This document shows positions 25,698-33,879 of a DNA stretch of 64,000 nt, piece by piece (the stretch's first letter is position 1; each line of letters begins with the position of its first letter). Below the pieces are notes generated by a model, which had not been told where the DNA came from, made no database searches, and saw only the letters and a program-made list of their open reading frames with translations. This DNA is from Streptomyces sp. NBC_00557 (GTDB taxonomy: Bacteria > Actinomycetota > Actinomycetes > Streptomycetales > Streptomycetaceae). The stretch spans positions 8,184,001-8,248,000 of the forward strand of contig NZ_CP107796.1 of the NCBI RefSeq assembly GCF_036345995.1. The letters run 5' to 3'. The position numbers and the translations under genes were made by a program.

Positions 25698-27413
25698 TCA
25701 CGGAAGCATCCCCGCCAGGACGCCGGACTGCAGGTAGACCAGCGCGCACAACACCAGCAGCAAGCCCAGGCTCCATCTGACGGCTCCGCGCAGCAGGTCC
25801 GACTCCCGGCCTGCCAGGCCCACGGCGGTGGCAGCGATGGTGAGGTTCTGCGGGCTGATCATCTTGCCGAGGACACCCCCGGAGGTATTGGCGGCGACCA
25901 GCAGCGTCGGTGACAGGCCGGCCTTGGCTGCGGCGGTCTGCTGCAGCGTGGCGAAGAGCGCGTTGGCGGAGGTGTCCGACCCGGTGACGGCGGTGCCAAG
26001 CCAGCCGAGTACCGGGGAGAGGAACGCGAAGGCGGTACCGGTGCCGGCGATCCAGGATCCGATGGTTATGGTCTGGCCGGAAAGGTTCATCACGTAGGCG
26101 AGGGCGAGCACCGCGGCGATGGTGAGCACGGCCCAGCGCAGTTTGAAGAGCGTGGCGCCGAACTCGCGGACGGCCGCGGCCGGGGTGATGCGGTAGGCGG
26201 CGGTGACCAGCAGGCCGGACAGCAGCAGCAGGGTGCCCGGGGAGGACAGCCACGGAAGGTGGTAGACGGTGGTCGAACTGACCTTCCCGGCGATGGTGAG
26301 GACCTGGCCGTCGAGACCGGGCCAGTGGATGTCGGTGGTCGTTGCGGCCAGCGCCCGCTGCACCGGCTTGACCAGATTGGCGACCGAGAAGACGGCGATC
26401 ACCACGAGGTAGGGCAGGAATGCCATCAACAGGCGGGGGCCGGGGATCGCCTCCCGCGGTCCCTGGGTGGTGCCGGACGCCTCCGACCGGACCCGGGTGC
26501 CCACCGCGGCGGCGGGGCCGGGGGCTGAGGCGGAGCCTGCCGGGCCGTCGGAAGCCGACGGGTGGACTGCGCTCAGATCGGCGCGGGCCTGCTCGCCGCC
26601 GCGTGGCTGCCACAGGCGCAGGAAGACGACGACGGCGGCAAGGGCGGCGAGTGAGGCGATGATGTCGGTGAGCTCGACCGAGAGGAAGTTGGAGCTGGTG
26701 AACTGGGCCAGCGCGAAGACCGCCCCGCACACCAGGGCCACCGGCCAGGTCTGGCGGACACCGCGCCGGCCGTCGACCAGCGCGACCAGCAGCAGCGGCA
26801 CGAAGAGCGCGAGCAGCGGTGTCTGCCGCCCCACGTACGCGCCGATCTCGGTGTAGGGAATCTTCGTCAGACCGCCGGCAGTGATGATCGGAATGCCGAT
26901 GGCGCCGAAGGCGACGGGAGCGGTGTTGGCCACCAGGACGGTGAGCGCGGCGCGGAACGGCGAGAAGCCGAGGGCCATGAGCATCACGCCGGTGATCGCC
27001 ACCGGGGCGCCGAATCCGGCGAGCGCCTCCAGCAGGCCGCCGAAGCAGAAGGCGATGATCATTGCCTGGACCCGAGGATCATCGCTGATCAGGTGGAACG
27101 CCTGGCGCAGATCCTCGAACCGCCCCGTGATGACGGTCAGCTGGTACAGCCAGATGGCGGTGACCAGGATCCACACGATCGGGAAGAGGCCGAACGCGGC
27201 GCCCTCGCCCGCGGACAGCAGCGCGAGGCGGGCGGGCATGTGGTAGCCCGCGACGGCGACGACGACCGCAACGGCGACGGAGGCGAGCCCGGCCCAGTGG
27301 GCACGCAGCCGCGCACCGCCGAGCAGCACGAACAGGGTGAGCAGGGGAAGGGCGGCCACGAGAGCGGACAACGCGAGGCTGCCTGCGACTGGCGAGAGGT
27401 GGGGCTGGTACAT
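25698..27413 (-). CDS. lldP: L-lactate permease (LctP family)
   Basis: 571 residues with 12-14 membrane segments. Family motifs are FGGLLEALAGFGAPVAITGV, NTAPVAFGAIGIPIITAGGL and, near the end, FLGWLGTAVTGSDTSANALF-like (LSPVLGWLGTAVTGSDTSAN) with TSGGVLGKMISPQNL. A hydrophilic loop at about residues 275-325 is longer than usual and rich in Ala/Ser/Gly. It imports lactate (possibly glycolate) by proton symport for the LutABC complex encoded downstream. The promoter lies in the divergent region with two GntR operators. Confidence 0.93.
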   Translation of the reverse strand: MYQPHLSPVAGSLALSALVAALPLLTLFVLLGGARLRAHWAGLASVAVAVVVAVAGYHMPARLALLSAGEGAAFGLFPIVWILVTAIWLYQLTVITGRFEDLRQAFHLISDDPRVQAMIIAFCFGGLLEALAGFGAPVAITGVMLMALGFSPFRAALTVLVANTAPVAFGAIGIPIITAGGLTKIPYTEIGAYVGRQTPLLALFVPLLLVALVDGRRGVRQTWPVALVCGAVFALAQFTSSNFLSVELTDIIASLAALAAVVVFLRLWQPRGGEQARADLSAVHPSASDGPAGSASAPGPAAAVGTRVRSEASGTTQGPREAIPGPRLLMAFLPYLVVIAVFSVANLVKPVQRALAATTTDIHWPGLDGQVLTIAGKVSSTTVYHLPWLSSPGTLLLLSGLLVTAAYRITPAAAVREFGATLFKLRWAVLTIAAVLALAYVMNLSGQTITIGSWIAGTGTAFAFLSPVLGWLGTAVTGSDTSANALFATLQQTAAAKAGLSPTLLVAANTSGGVLGKMISPQNLTIAATAVGLAGRESDLLRGAVRWSLGLLLVLCALVYLQSGVLAGMLP

Positions 27414-27432
27414 GGAGGACCCTTATCTAGCT

Positions 27433-27443
27433 TGGTCAGACCA
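27433..27443. promoter_or_regulatory. GntR (LldR/LutR-type) operator 1
   Basis: Perfect palindrome TGGTCAGACCA centred at 27438, about 20 bp before the permease start. It matches the TGGTC..GACCA core of FadR-subfamily regulators such as LldR and PdhR. Binding here should block permease-lutABC transcription. Confidence 0.8.
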
Positions 27444-27511
27444 TAGCCTGGACAGTTCAAAGCTAGGTCTGTCGCCCTCTACCGTCCAGATGTCGACGAG
27501 AGATTGTTCCT

Positions 27512-27524
27512 TTGGTCAGACCAA
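27512..27524. promoter_or_regulatory. GntR (LldR/LutR-type) operator 2
   Basis: Perfect 13-bp palindrome TTGGTCAGACCAA centred at 27518, exactly 80 bp (about eight helical turns) from operator 1. The two could be bridged by a regulator tetramer or loop. It lies upstream of the regulator gene, implying autoregulation. Confidence 0.82.
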
Positions 27525-27604
27525 GTAATGGGCAGATCGGGATACCATCAACTCCAGGCGGGCGGACACCCGCTCGCACCCCCACCAGGACGAGAAGGGC
27601 TTTC

Positions 27605-28396
27605 ATGGCTGAGCCGACGATCTGGGAACCTGTGCCGCGGTCGCGCACCTACGAGCTGGTCCTCGCGCGGATCGAGGAGCAGATCCTGGCCGGCAAGCTG
27701 CGTGTCGGGGACCGGCTGCCGACCGAGCGGGAGCTCGTCGAGCTGCTCGGGGTCAGCCGCGCGGCGATTCGCGAGGCCTTGCGGGTCCTGGAGGCCCAGG
27801 GGGTCCTGCGGGCCCGGGTGGGCACCGGCCCCGACTCCGGCAGCGTCATCGCCGCCATGCCCAGCGCCGGCCTGACCCAGTTGCTGCGGCTGCACATCGC
27901 GCTGGCGAACTTTCCCGTCAAAGACGTCGTGGAGGCCCGCGCCGCGCTGGAGCGGTCGAGCGCCCGCCTCGCCGCCGATCAGGCCACCGAAGCGGACCTG
28001 GCCCGGATGGCCGAATGCCTGGCCCACATGGACGCCCCCGAGATCTCCCGCGAGGAGTTCAACGACCGCGACACACGCTTCCACGTCGCCATCGCCGAGG
28101 CCGGGGGCAACCGCCTGGTCACCGATCTGACCGTCGCCGTACGCAACGCGGTGCGACACACCCTCCTGGCATCCTTCCACCGGCTGGAGGACTGGGAGGA
28201 CGAACGGGACCGCCTGCGTGCGGAACACCACGCCATCCACGCCGCCATCGCGGCCGGAGACGCGGAAAGCGCCGGCGACCTGGTCGAGGCCCACATCCGG
28301 CGCTTCCACCACGATGTGGTGCGCACGGTCCTTCAGTCCGCCGAAGGCACCCCCGCCCAGTCGGCGGTCTGGGACAGCCCCCCGCTGGAGCGATGA
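27605..28396 (+). CDS. GntR/FadR-family regulator of lactate utilisation
   Basis: 263 residues from the ATG at 27605 (AGAAGGG box). The winged HTH at ~14-75 contains GDRLPTERELVELLGVSRAA followed by IREALRVLEAQGVL. An FCD ligand domain follows (VVEARAALERSSARLAADQA; DRDTRFHVAIAEAGGN), with the Asp/His residues that hold a metal and carboxylate ligand in LldR-type proteins. Divergent from the permease-lutABC operon, with two matching operators between them; L-lactate is the expected inducer. The last codons (VWDSPPLER) lie in a 17-bp sequence that recurs just after the stop. Confidence 0.92.
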   Translation: MAEPTIWEPVPRSRTYELVLARIEEQILAGKLRVGDRLPTERELVELLGVSRAAIREALRVLEAQGVLRARVGTGPDSGSVIAAMPSAGLTQLLRLHIALANFPVKDVVEARAALERSSARLAADQATEADLARMAECLAHMDAPEISREEFNDRDTRFHVAIAEAGGNRLVTDLTVAVRNAVRHTLLASFHRLEDWEDERDRLRAEHHAIHAAIAAGDAESAGDLVEAHIRRFHHDVVRTVLQSAEGTPAQSAVWDSPPLER

Positions 28397-28425
28397 TCCG
28401 CAAGGCGGGGTCTGGGACAGCCCCC
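28366..28425. repeat. 17-bp direct repeat at the end of the GntR gene
   Basis: GGTCTGGGACAGCCCCC occurs at 28366-28382 (inside the last codons) and again at 28409-28425. The copies are 43 bp apart. This may mark a small duplication, or the junction where the decayed sequence to the right was joined. Confidence 0.6.
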
Positions 28426-28429
28426 GTCA

Positions 28430-28740
28430 TGTTTTCCGCGGTCCTGTAAGAGGACCGCCGGCCTCCCGGACCACCGTTTGTAGTAGCCGTCCCGCCACAC
28501 GCACACCCATAGGCAGACGCCGGGGCCGTCCCAGTAGGAGTCCGTCGTGAGCGTGCCGGTGCCGTTCTGCTGCCGGGAGTCCTTGAACTGCTGGGTCGGA
28601 CCGCGGAAGTAGTTCATCTTGGAGTTGTTGCCCCAGGACTCCAGCAGGGCCTGGAGGAAGCCGTCACTGCGGTAGTTCATGCACGCCTCGCAGCCGTTGG
28701 ACGCCGCCACCGAGCCAGGGATCCAAGCGACCGCGGGCTT
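28430..28740 (-). pseudogene. C-terminal fragment of an unrecognised protein
   Basis: The minus-strand frame carries well-ordered, non-shadow sequence: CEACMNYRSDGFLQALLESW, then MNYFRGPTQQFKDSRQQNG, then GVCLWVCVWRDGYYKRW. Upstream, after a frame change, is an Ala/Pro/Thr-rich linker (GGPAAPWAVSGGAGGAGAPT). It looks like the soluble end of a secreted or membrane-anchored protein joined by a Pro/Ala linker. There is no start, the linker frame is broken and the N-terminus is absent. Family not recognised. Confidence 0.4.
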
Positions 28741-29350
28741 GTGGCGGTCGGCGCGGGGCCCTGGCCGGGCTGCCTGGTGGTGGCGGTCGGCGCGCCCGCA
28801 CCGCCGGCTCCGCCCGAAACGGCCCAGGGCGCGGCCGGTCCGCCCTCCGGCGGCGCGTGGCCGCTCGCCCCTGCCGGGGGCTGCTCGGCCCCCGGCGCGC
28901 CGCAGCAGCCCGGTCACCGCGTAAAAGGGGGACCCTGCCGCTCATTCCCACCCGTCGCGCCCAGCGCGGCCTTGGACACTCTGGTGATCAAACCGGACAG
29001 TTCACGAGCGGGGTGTCCTGACCCATCCCACAGCCGATGCCTGCGATGTGGTTTTGGCCAAGCTCGCCGCCGGGCTTCTGGACGAACTCTCCACGCCGGT
29101 CGCCAAGGCGCCGCCCCCGACACCGTCGCCCACAAGTGGCTTTCTGCCGACGGACCCCCGTCGACCTCGATTCGTATCCCGGCCAACCGGCCACAGGCGG
29201 AATCGCCACGCCGTCGACTACACAGCACAATCACAACGCAGCGTCCAGCGCCTGCCGACGGACCCGCCCGTCCATGCTGGCCGCTTCTGCCGGCCAGGTC
29301 GCAGACCGAGGCCATCGGCAAACCACTGCACACCAACGAGAGGCGGGCAG
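28741..29350. other. Gap upstream of the P450 gene
   Basis: No intact gene. A short plus-strand stretch around 29050-29100 (VLAKLAAGLLDELSTPVAK) resembles coding sequence but is isolated. The P450 promoter should lie in the last 100-200 bases. Confidence 0.3.
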
Positions 29351-30595
29351 TTGCCAACCGACGATCAGCAACCGTACGTTCTCGACCCGGCAGGTCACGA
29401 CATACGCGCGGAAGGCGCCCAGCTCCGCGCCCGTGGTCCCGTCACGAAAGTGATCCTTCCCGGTGACGTCCCGGCGTGGTCGATCAGCAGCCACACTCTC
29501 CTCGAGCAACTCCTGACCGATCCGCGGGTATCGAAAGACCCCCGTCAGCACTGGCCCCGATTCATCGCCGGCAAGATCACGCCCGAGTGGCCGCTGTACG
29601 CCTGGGTGTCCGTCACCAGCATGTTCACCGCCTATGGGAGCGACCACCGCAGGCTCCGCAGACTGGTGACGCCGGCTTTCACCGCCCGCAGAACGGCCCA
29701 GCTGCTCCCTCGGGTCGAGCGCATAGTGGCGAGTGTCCTGGATGATCTGCCTGGCGCCGTGACCGACGGCGTGGTTGACCTGCGACAGCACTTCGCATAC
29801 GTGATTCCGGTGCTGGTGATCACGGAGCTCATGGGTGTCCCCGAGGGATCCATGGCCGTCGGCATCCGCGCCTGCATCGACAACATCTTCAACACGGGAC
29901 TCGGCCCAGAGGACGCTGCTGCCAACCACCACGCCACCTACCGCCTGCTCAACGAACTGATCGACTACCGCAGGAGGAAACCGGGGAACGACCTGACGAG
30001 CTACCTGATCGCCTCTGGCGACAGCAACGAGTCACTGACTGAGACCGAAGTCGTCGACACGCTCCTGCTGATCATCGCTGCCGGCCACGAGACGACCGTG
30101 AACCTGCTCGACAACGCCGTGTACGCGCTGCTGACCTCGCCCGACCAGCTCCACCTGGTCCGCACCGGCAAAGTCACGTGGACCGATGTCATCGAAGAAA
30201 GCCTGCGCGTCGACGCGCCCGTGGCCCACCTGCCTCTGCGCTACGCCGTCGAGGACATCACCGTCGCGGGCACGACCATCCCGAAGGGGGACGCCATCCT
30301 GGCGTCCTACGCAGCCGCCGGCCAGGACCCCGAGCACCACGGCCCGTCAGCAGGTGTCTTCGACGCGACCCGCGAGGTCAAGGACCATCTTGCCTTCGGC
30401 TACGGCGTTCACTACTGCCTGGGCGCACCACTCGCCCGCATGGAGGCGGCCACTGCGCTCCCGGCACTGTTCCAGCGCTTCCCTTCCCTTGCACTGGCCC
30501 GATCCGCCGCCCGTATCGAGCCGGTTCCCTCCTTCATCTCCAACGGACACCGGAGTCTGCCTGTGACCCTGGATCCTGTCGGAGCGGGAACGTAG
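29351..30595 (+). CDS. Cytochrome P450
   Basis: 414 residues from a TTG start preceded by GAGAGGCGGG; this gives normal P450 length, whereas the open frame upstream is low-complexity. The oxygen-binding I-helix motif AAGHETT is at 243-249, the ExxR motif EESLR at 282-286, and the heme loop FGYGVHYCLGAPLAR at 349-363 with Cys356 as thiolate ligand. The helix-C region HRRLRRLVTPAFT also fits bacterial class I P450s. No ferredoxin or reductase gene is adjacent, so it must use redox partners encoded elsewhere. Substrate unknown; it sits alone between decayed regions. A short hairpin follows the stop. Confidence 0.9.
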   Translation: MPTDDQQPYVLDPAGHDIRAEGAQLRARGPVTKVILPGDVPAWSISSHTLLEQLLTDPRVSKDPRQHWPRFIAGKITPEWPLYAWVSVTSMFTAYGSDHRRLRRLVTPAFTARRTAQLLPRVERIVASVLDDLPGAVTDGVVDLRQHFAYVIPVLVITELMGVPEGSMAVGIRACIDNIFNTGLGPEDAAANHHATYRLLNELIDYRRRKPGNDLTSYLIASGDSNESLTETEVVDTLLLIIAAGHETTVNLLDNAVYALLTSPDQLHLVRTGKVTWTDVIEESLRVDAPVAHLPLRYAVEDITVAGTTIPKGDAILASYAAAGQDPEHHGPSAGVFDATREVKDHLAFGYGVHYCLGAPLARMEAATALPALFQRFPSLALARSAARIEPVPSFISNGHRSLPVTLDPVGAGT

Positions 30596-30613
30596 GGGAC
30601 GGCTCACCGTCCC
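30596..30613 (+). terminator. Short hairpin after the P450 gene
   Basis: GGGACGG (30596-30602) pairs perfectly with CCGTCCC (30607-30613) around a 4-base loop, starting one base after the TAG. This is plausible as a terminator or mRNA 3'-end stabiliser. Confidence 0.5.
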
Positions 30614-30660
30614 TGCGGGCGGGACGGGCGGACGACTGCCTGGACGGTTTCCTCGTGATC

Positions 30661-30735
30661 AGTCAGCGGCCTGTGACCAGTGAAGATGCGCTATGGAGTG
30701 TGGCCAGGCAGATGGTTGCCGGCCGCTCGTAGCGG
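30661..30735 (-). pseudogene. Possible tail of an IS5-type transposase
   Basis: The minus-strand frame ending at the TGA at 30661 reads RHRHRYERPATICLATLHSA. This resembles the end of IS5-family transposases, where RYERRA..FLAFL.LA precedes the C-terminus. Only ~25 residues are recognisable; upstream frames are scrambled. Confidence 0.35.
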
Positions 30736-31112
30736 TGGCGATGCCGTGCCGCTGCGCTTGATCACGAGCACGCTTGATGCGCTCGCTCCGACTGCTCCCC
30801 GCCGGTGAGGGAAGCAGGTCGAGGGCCTGGCGCAGCTGGTGGAGGCCGGGGGACCGTCCCCGCACCCGCGGATGGCCCCGGGGACGCGTTCCGTGACGCG
30901 GTCGGCATGGGCGGCTTCCCGCCCGCGAGGATGGTCGCCCCTCGGCCGCGCCGCGATGAACACCCAGCGGGAGGCGAAGCCGTCGCGGCGGCGCAGCACC
31001 GCGGTCGAGTCCACGGCGCCGGTCACCGCTTCGCGTGCGCCGGGCAGCCGACGGGCCGCTCGTAGGGCCGCCGTGCTGCGCAGCAGCGCCAACTGGCCAG
31101 ACCTCGCCCGGC
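30736..31112. other. Decayed region, no assignable gene
   Basis: Minus-strand frames here contain an AVTGAVDSTAVLRRRDGF stretch that could come from a transposase, but continuity is lost and I do not assign it. Confidence 0.25.
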
Positions 31113-31348
31113 TGCAGGCGATCGACAACGGCGTCGGAACGGCGGTGGAACCCCAGGCCGTCGCCACGGCGAGCGGTCACATCGGCATCGCCTCCCACCG
31201 CGTCCGCGTCGAGGAGGCGGGCGGCAGCCTGACCATCCGCCCCCGCCACCCCGCCGGCACCGTCGCGGACGTCACCCTGCCGCTCTCCACGGACGCCGGT
31301 CCCCTTGCCCGGCCCGGCCCGGCTCGCGCAGCGATCGATCGGACGTGA
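31113..31348 (+). pseudogene. C-terminal fragment of a sensor histidine kinase
   Basis: The frame ending at the TGA at 31346 reads DNGVGTAVEPQAVATASGHI, then GIASHRVRVEEAGGSLTIRP and AGTVADVTLPLS. This is the end of an HATPase_c domain from a NarL-partner (DesK/NarX-type) kinase: D.G.G box, then G.IG..S...RV...GG.L.I....G..V...LP. The N-box, phospho-acceptor His and sensor domain are absent. Confidence 0.65.
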
Positions 31349-31559
31349 CACCCCCGGAGACGCAGCGCAAGACAGCGTAGACACCGCCTCGCCGGCGGAC
31401 GCGCTCATTGCGCGCGTGTGGGCCATGAGGGTCGTGGTCCCCGCGTCTGCGTCAAGCGCCGTGCCCGCCAGGCAGCCTGGCCGCGGACCAGGGCAGAAGG
31501 CACACGCTGAAGCGCACGCCCGCCCCGGCGCGAACGGGTTCCGCCCCGCCCCGAACGCT

Positions 31560-31950
31560 TGGCGACTTTCTGGACAGCTCATCACGCCGTCATGCGCGGG
31601 GCCGCCCATGCCGACACCGTTCTGTTCTGGCTGAACATGGTCTTCCTGGCACTGCTGTCGCTGATCCCCTTCCCTACCCCCCGCGTGACTACGGCGACCG
31701 ACCACTCGGTCCGGGTCTGTACGGAGCGGTGGTCGGTCTGGCGGCGCTGCTCCTGTACCTCATCGCCCTGCGCCTTTGCCGTCAGGCGGGTGAGCGGCTG
31801 GGCACCATTCCGTTGTCCTCCAGGCGTTCGTGTTTCTCGCCTCCGTAGGCATCGCCCAACTTTCACCGACTGCCGTGATGTGCTCCTGGGCCGCCGCTGT
31901 GCCGCTGTCCGTTGCGGCGGACCGCCTCGCCCACCGGCGGGACAGGTGAA
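31560..31950 (+). pseudogene. Frameshifted TMEM175/DUF1211-type membrane protein
   Basis: Three pieces in three frames line up: FWTAHHAVMRGAAHADTVLF with WLNMVFLALLSLIPFPT; then GAVVGLAALLLYLIALRLCR; then AFVFLASVGIAQLSPTAVMC with LSVAADRLAHRRDR ending in TGA at 31948. The first matches the FW..HH....I...D..LLWLN..FL....LPFPT segment of bacterial TMEM175-like potassium channels. The N-terminus and its RxxxFSD filter motif are missing, so it is dead. Confidence 0.65.
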
Positions 31951-32066
31951 TCCCCGGGCCGCACCTGCCCGCCGCTCCAGGACGGCAGCCGCGGCATCGG
32001 CTGTTAGGGGCCACTTCGAGCGTCGTGCGACGGGCCGAGCGGAACTCCGGCATACATTCGACAGCC

Positions 32067-33467
32067 ATGAGTCATGTTCCTCCACATGAGGTCCTCGGCG
32101 TAGGACGGCGCGGTGCCCTGTCCGGGCTCGTCGGGGTGGCGGGGGCCGCGCTGCTGACGGCGGGCTGCACCACGCAGGCCTCCTCGGAGCAGGTTCCCGC
32201 CTCGGGAACGACCTCTCCGTCCGCAGGGGGACCCACGCCGGGGGCGATGACGCTGTTCAGCAACCCGGAGTTCAATTTCAACAGCCTCTTGGCGCTCGGC
32301 GGGTCCGACCAGGGAAGCGGCGACGTGGGCGAGGTGCTCACGGCTGTGAACGCGATCAACAAGGCCGGTCTGTCAGCGCAGGTGTACGTCGAGACCTTCA
32401 GGAAGCTCGGCGACCGTCTCATGAAGGCGCCGGAGGGCCGGAAACCCGACCGGGAGACCGCGCGCTTCCGGGCGCTGAGAGCTTCGCAGTACTACTCCCA
32501 GGCGCTCTTCTTCGTCCTCGGCTCCGAGGAGCCGGGCAACGAGGAGCAGCTGTACAAGGCCTGCCGTGGCGCTTGGGACACCTTCTGCACACTGTGCGAC
32601 CCGGCACCGGTGACGGCGAGTGTTCCGTACGGAAGGACTCCGCTGCCCGTGTGGCTGTTCCGCCCGGACGCATCAGGACGCCGCCGCCCCACCGTGATCC
32701 TCACCAACGGCAGCGATGGACAGAACGTCGACATGTGGACGTACGGTGTCTCCGCTGCGCTGGCCCGGGACTGGAACGCCCTCGTCTACGAGGGCCCTGG
32801 CCAGGGACAGATGATTTTCCTGGACCAGACGGTGTTCAGCGCTCGGTGGGAGACGGTCGTGACGCCGCTCGTCGACTGGCTGACCGCCCGTTCTGACGTG
32901 GACGCGGACAAGATCGCTCTCACCGGGCTGAGCATGGGGGGCGACTTGGCTCCCCGGGCCGCGGCCTTCGAACATCGGATCGCAGCAGTGGTCGCGATGC
33001 CCGGCTGCCTGGATCCTTGGCGCGGCTTCGGGGAGCTCCGGAAGATTCTCACTCCGAACAGGCAAGAGACCAACCACGTCTGGAACAAGGAGGTAGCCCC
33101 ACACCTGTCACCCGCTGAGGCGGCGACCGTGAAGAAACGCTTCGAACCCTTCTCCGCGCCGGCGATGCTCGCCGCTCGCCAAGGCAGGCTCTTCACCGAT
33201 TTCTACACCCCCGCCCAGCTCATCAAGTCTCTGGACATCACGGATGTTGTGGGCCGCATCAAGGCGCCCACCCTCGTTCTCGACTACGACTTCGAACAGT
33301 TCTACCCCGGCCAGCCGCACGAGATGTTCGACAGGCTGACGGCCCCGAAGGAATACGTGAAGCTCACCGCAGCGACCGGTGCCCAGTTGCACTGCTCGCC
33401 GATGGCGCCCAGGCAGCACTGCGAGGTCGTCTTCGACTGGCTGAAGGAGACACTTCAGCGCGGCTGA
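32067..33467 (+). CDS. Exported lipoprotein alpha/beta hydrolase
   Basis: 466 residues from the ATG at 32067. A TACATT -10-like box lies 8-14 bases upstream and no SD is visible, so translation may be leaderless. The N-terminus GVGRRGALSGLVGVAGAALL with lipobox TAGC (Cys34) looks like a Tat-exported lipoprotein. After a Ser/Thr/Pro linker comes an alpha/beta-hydrolase fold with a helical N-terminal lid. The nucleophile elbow is GLSMGG (Ser289), LVLDYDFEQ should supply the acid and LHCSP the His. It resembles dipeptidyl-peptidase or esterase-like hydrolases of the FrsA/DUF1100 type. The substrate cannot be inferred; there is no operon partner. Confidence 0.85.
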   Translation: MSHVPPHEVLGVGRRGALSGLVGVAGAALLTAGCTTQASSEQVPASGTTSPSAGGPTPGAMTLFSNPEFNFNSLLALGGSDQGSGDVGEVLTAVNAINKAGLSAQVYVETFRKLGDRLMKAPEGRKPDRETARFRALRASQYYSQALFFVLGSEEPGNEEQLYKACRGAWDTFCTLCDPAPVTASVPYGRTPLPVWLFRPDASGRRRPTVILTNGSDGQNVDMWTYGVSAALARDWNALVYEGPGQGQMIFLDQTVFSARWETVVTPLVDWLTARSDVDADKIALTGLSMGGDLAPRAAAFEHRIAAVVAMPGCLDPWRGFGELRKILTPNRQETNHVWNKEVAPHLSPAEAATVKKRFEPFSAPAMLAARQGRLFTDFYTPAQLIKSLDITDVVGRIKAPTLVLDYDFEQFYPGQPHEMFDRLTAPKEYVKLTAATGAQLHCSPMAPRQHCEVVFDWLKETLQRG

Positions 33468-33879
33468 CCCCACGGGCAGGGTCTGCCAGACGACGGGCTT
33501 GACCAGGGTGGTCGCGGTCACCGGCGGGCGGCTGGGAGTCGGCCGCCGGAGGTGATGCCGAAGGCGTTCGAAGCGTCTTCCAGGTCGAACCTGGGAACGG
33601 GGGTGGACTCCTCCCACGCTTTCTCCTACAGCTGCACGATCGCCGAACCCTTGCCACCCCGGCGTCGGCGAACTCCTGGAACTCCTCGCGGTCCCGGCGG
33701 ACGCCAGCCAGTCACCGTGCGGGCGTCGGACATCGAGGCGACCGTGCGCATGAGAATGCCGTTCTGTGCGCTCGCTGGGCCCCATGCCCGTGCCCACGCA
33801 CCACCCCAGGGCCCCGCCCTCGTCGCGGTCCCGAGGCCCGTCGTCCCTGGCGGACAGGGCGGTCGGGGGAACGGACTGC
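33468..33879. other. Gap between the hydrolase and the sugar ABC operon
   Basis: Minus-strand frames (about 33560-33700) contain coding-like pieces (EKAWEESTPVPRFDLEDASN; REEFQEFADAG) split by stops and frame changes. They probably remain from a gene that followed the sugar-transport operon. Not identified. Confidence 0.3.
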
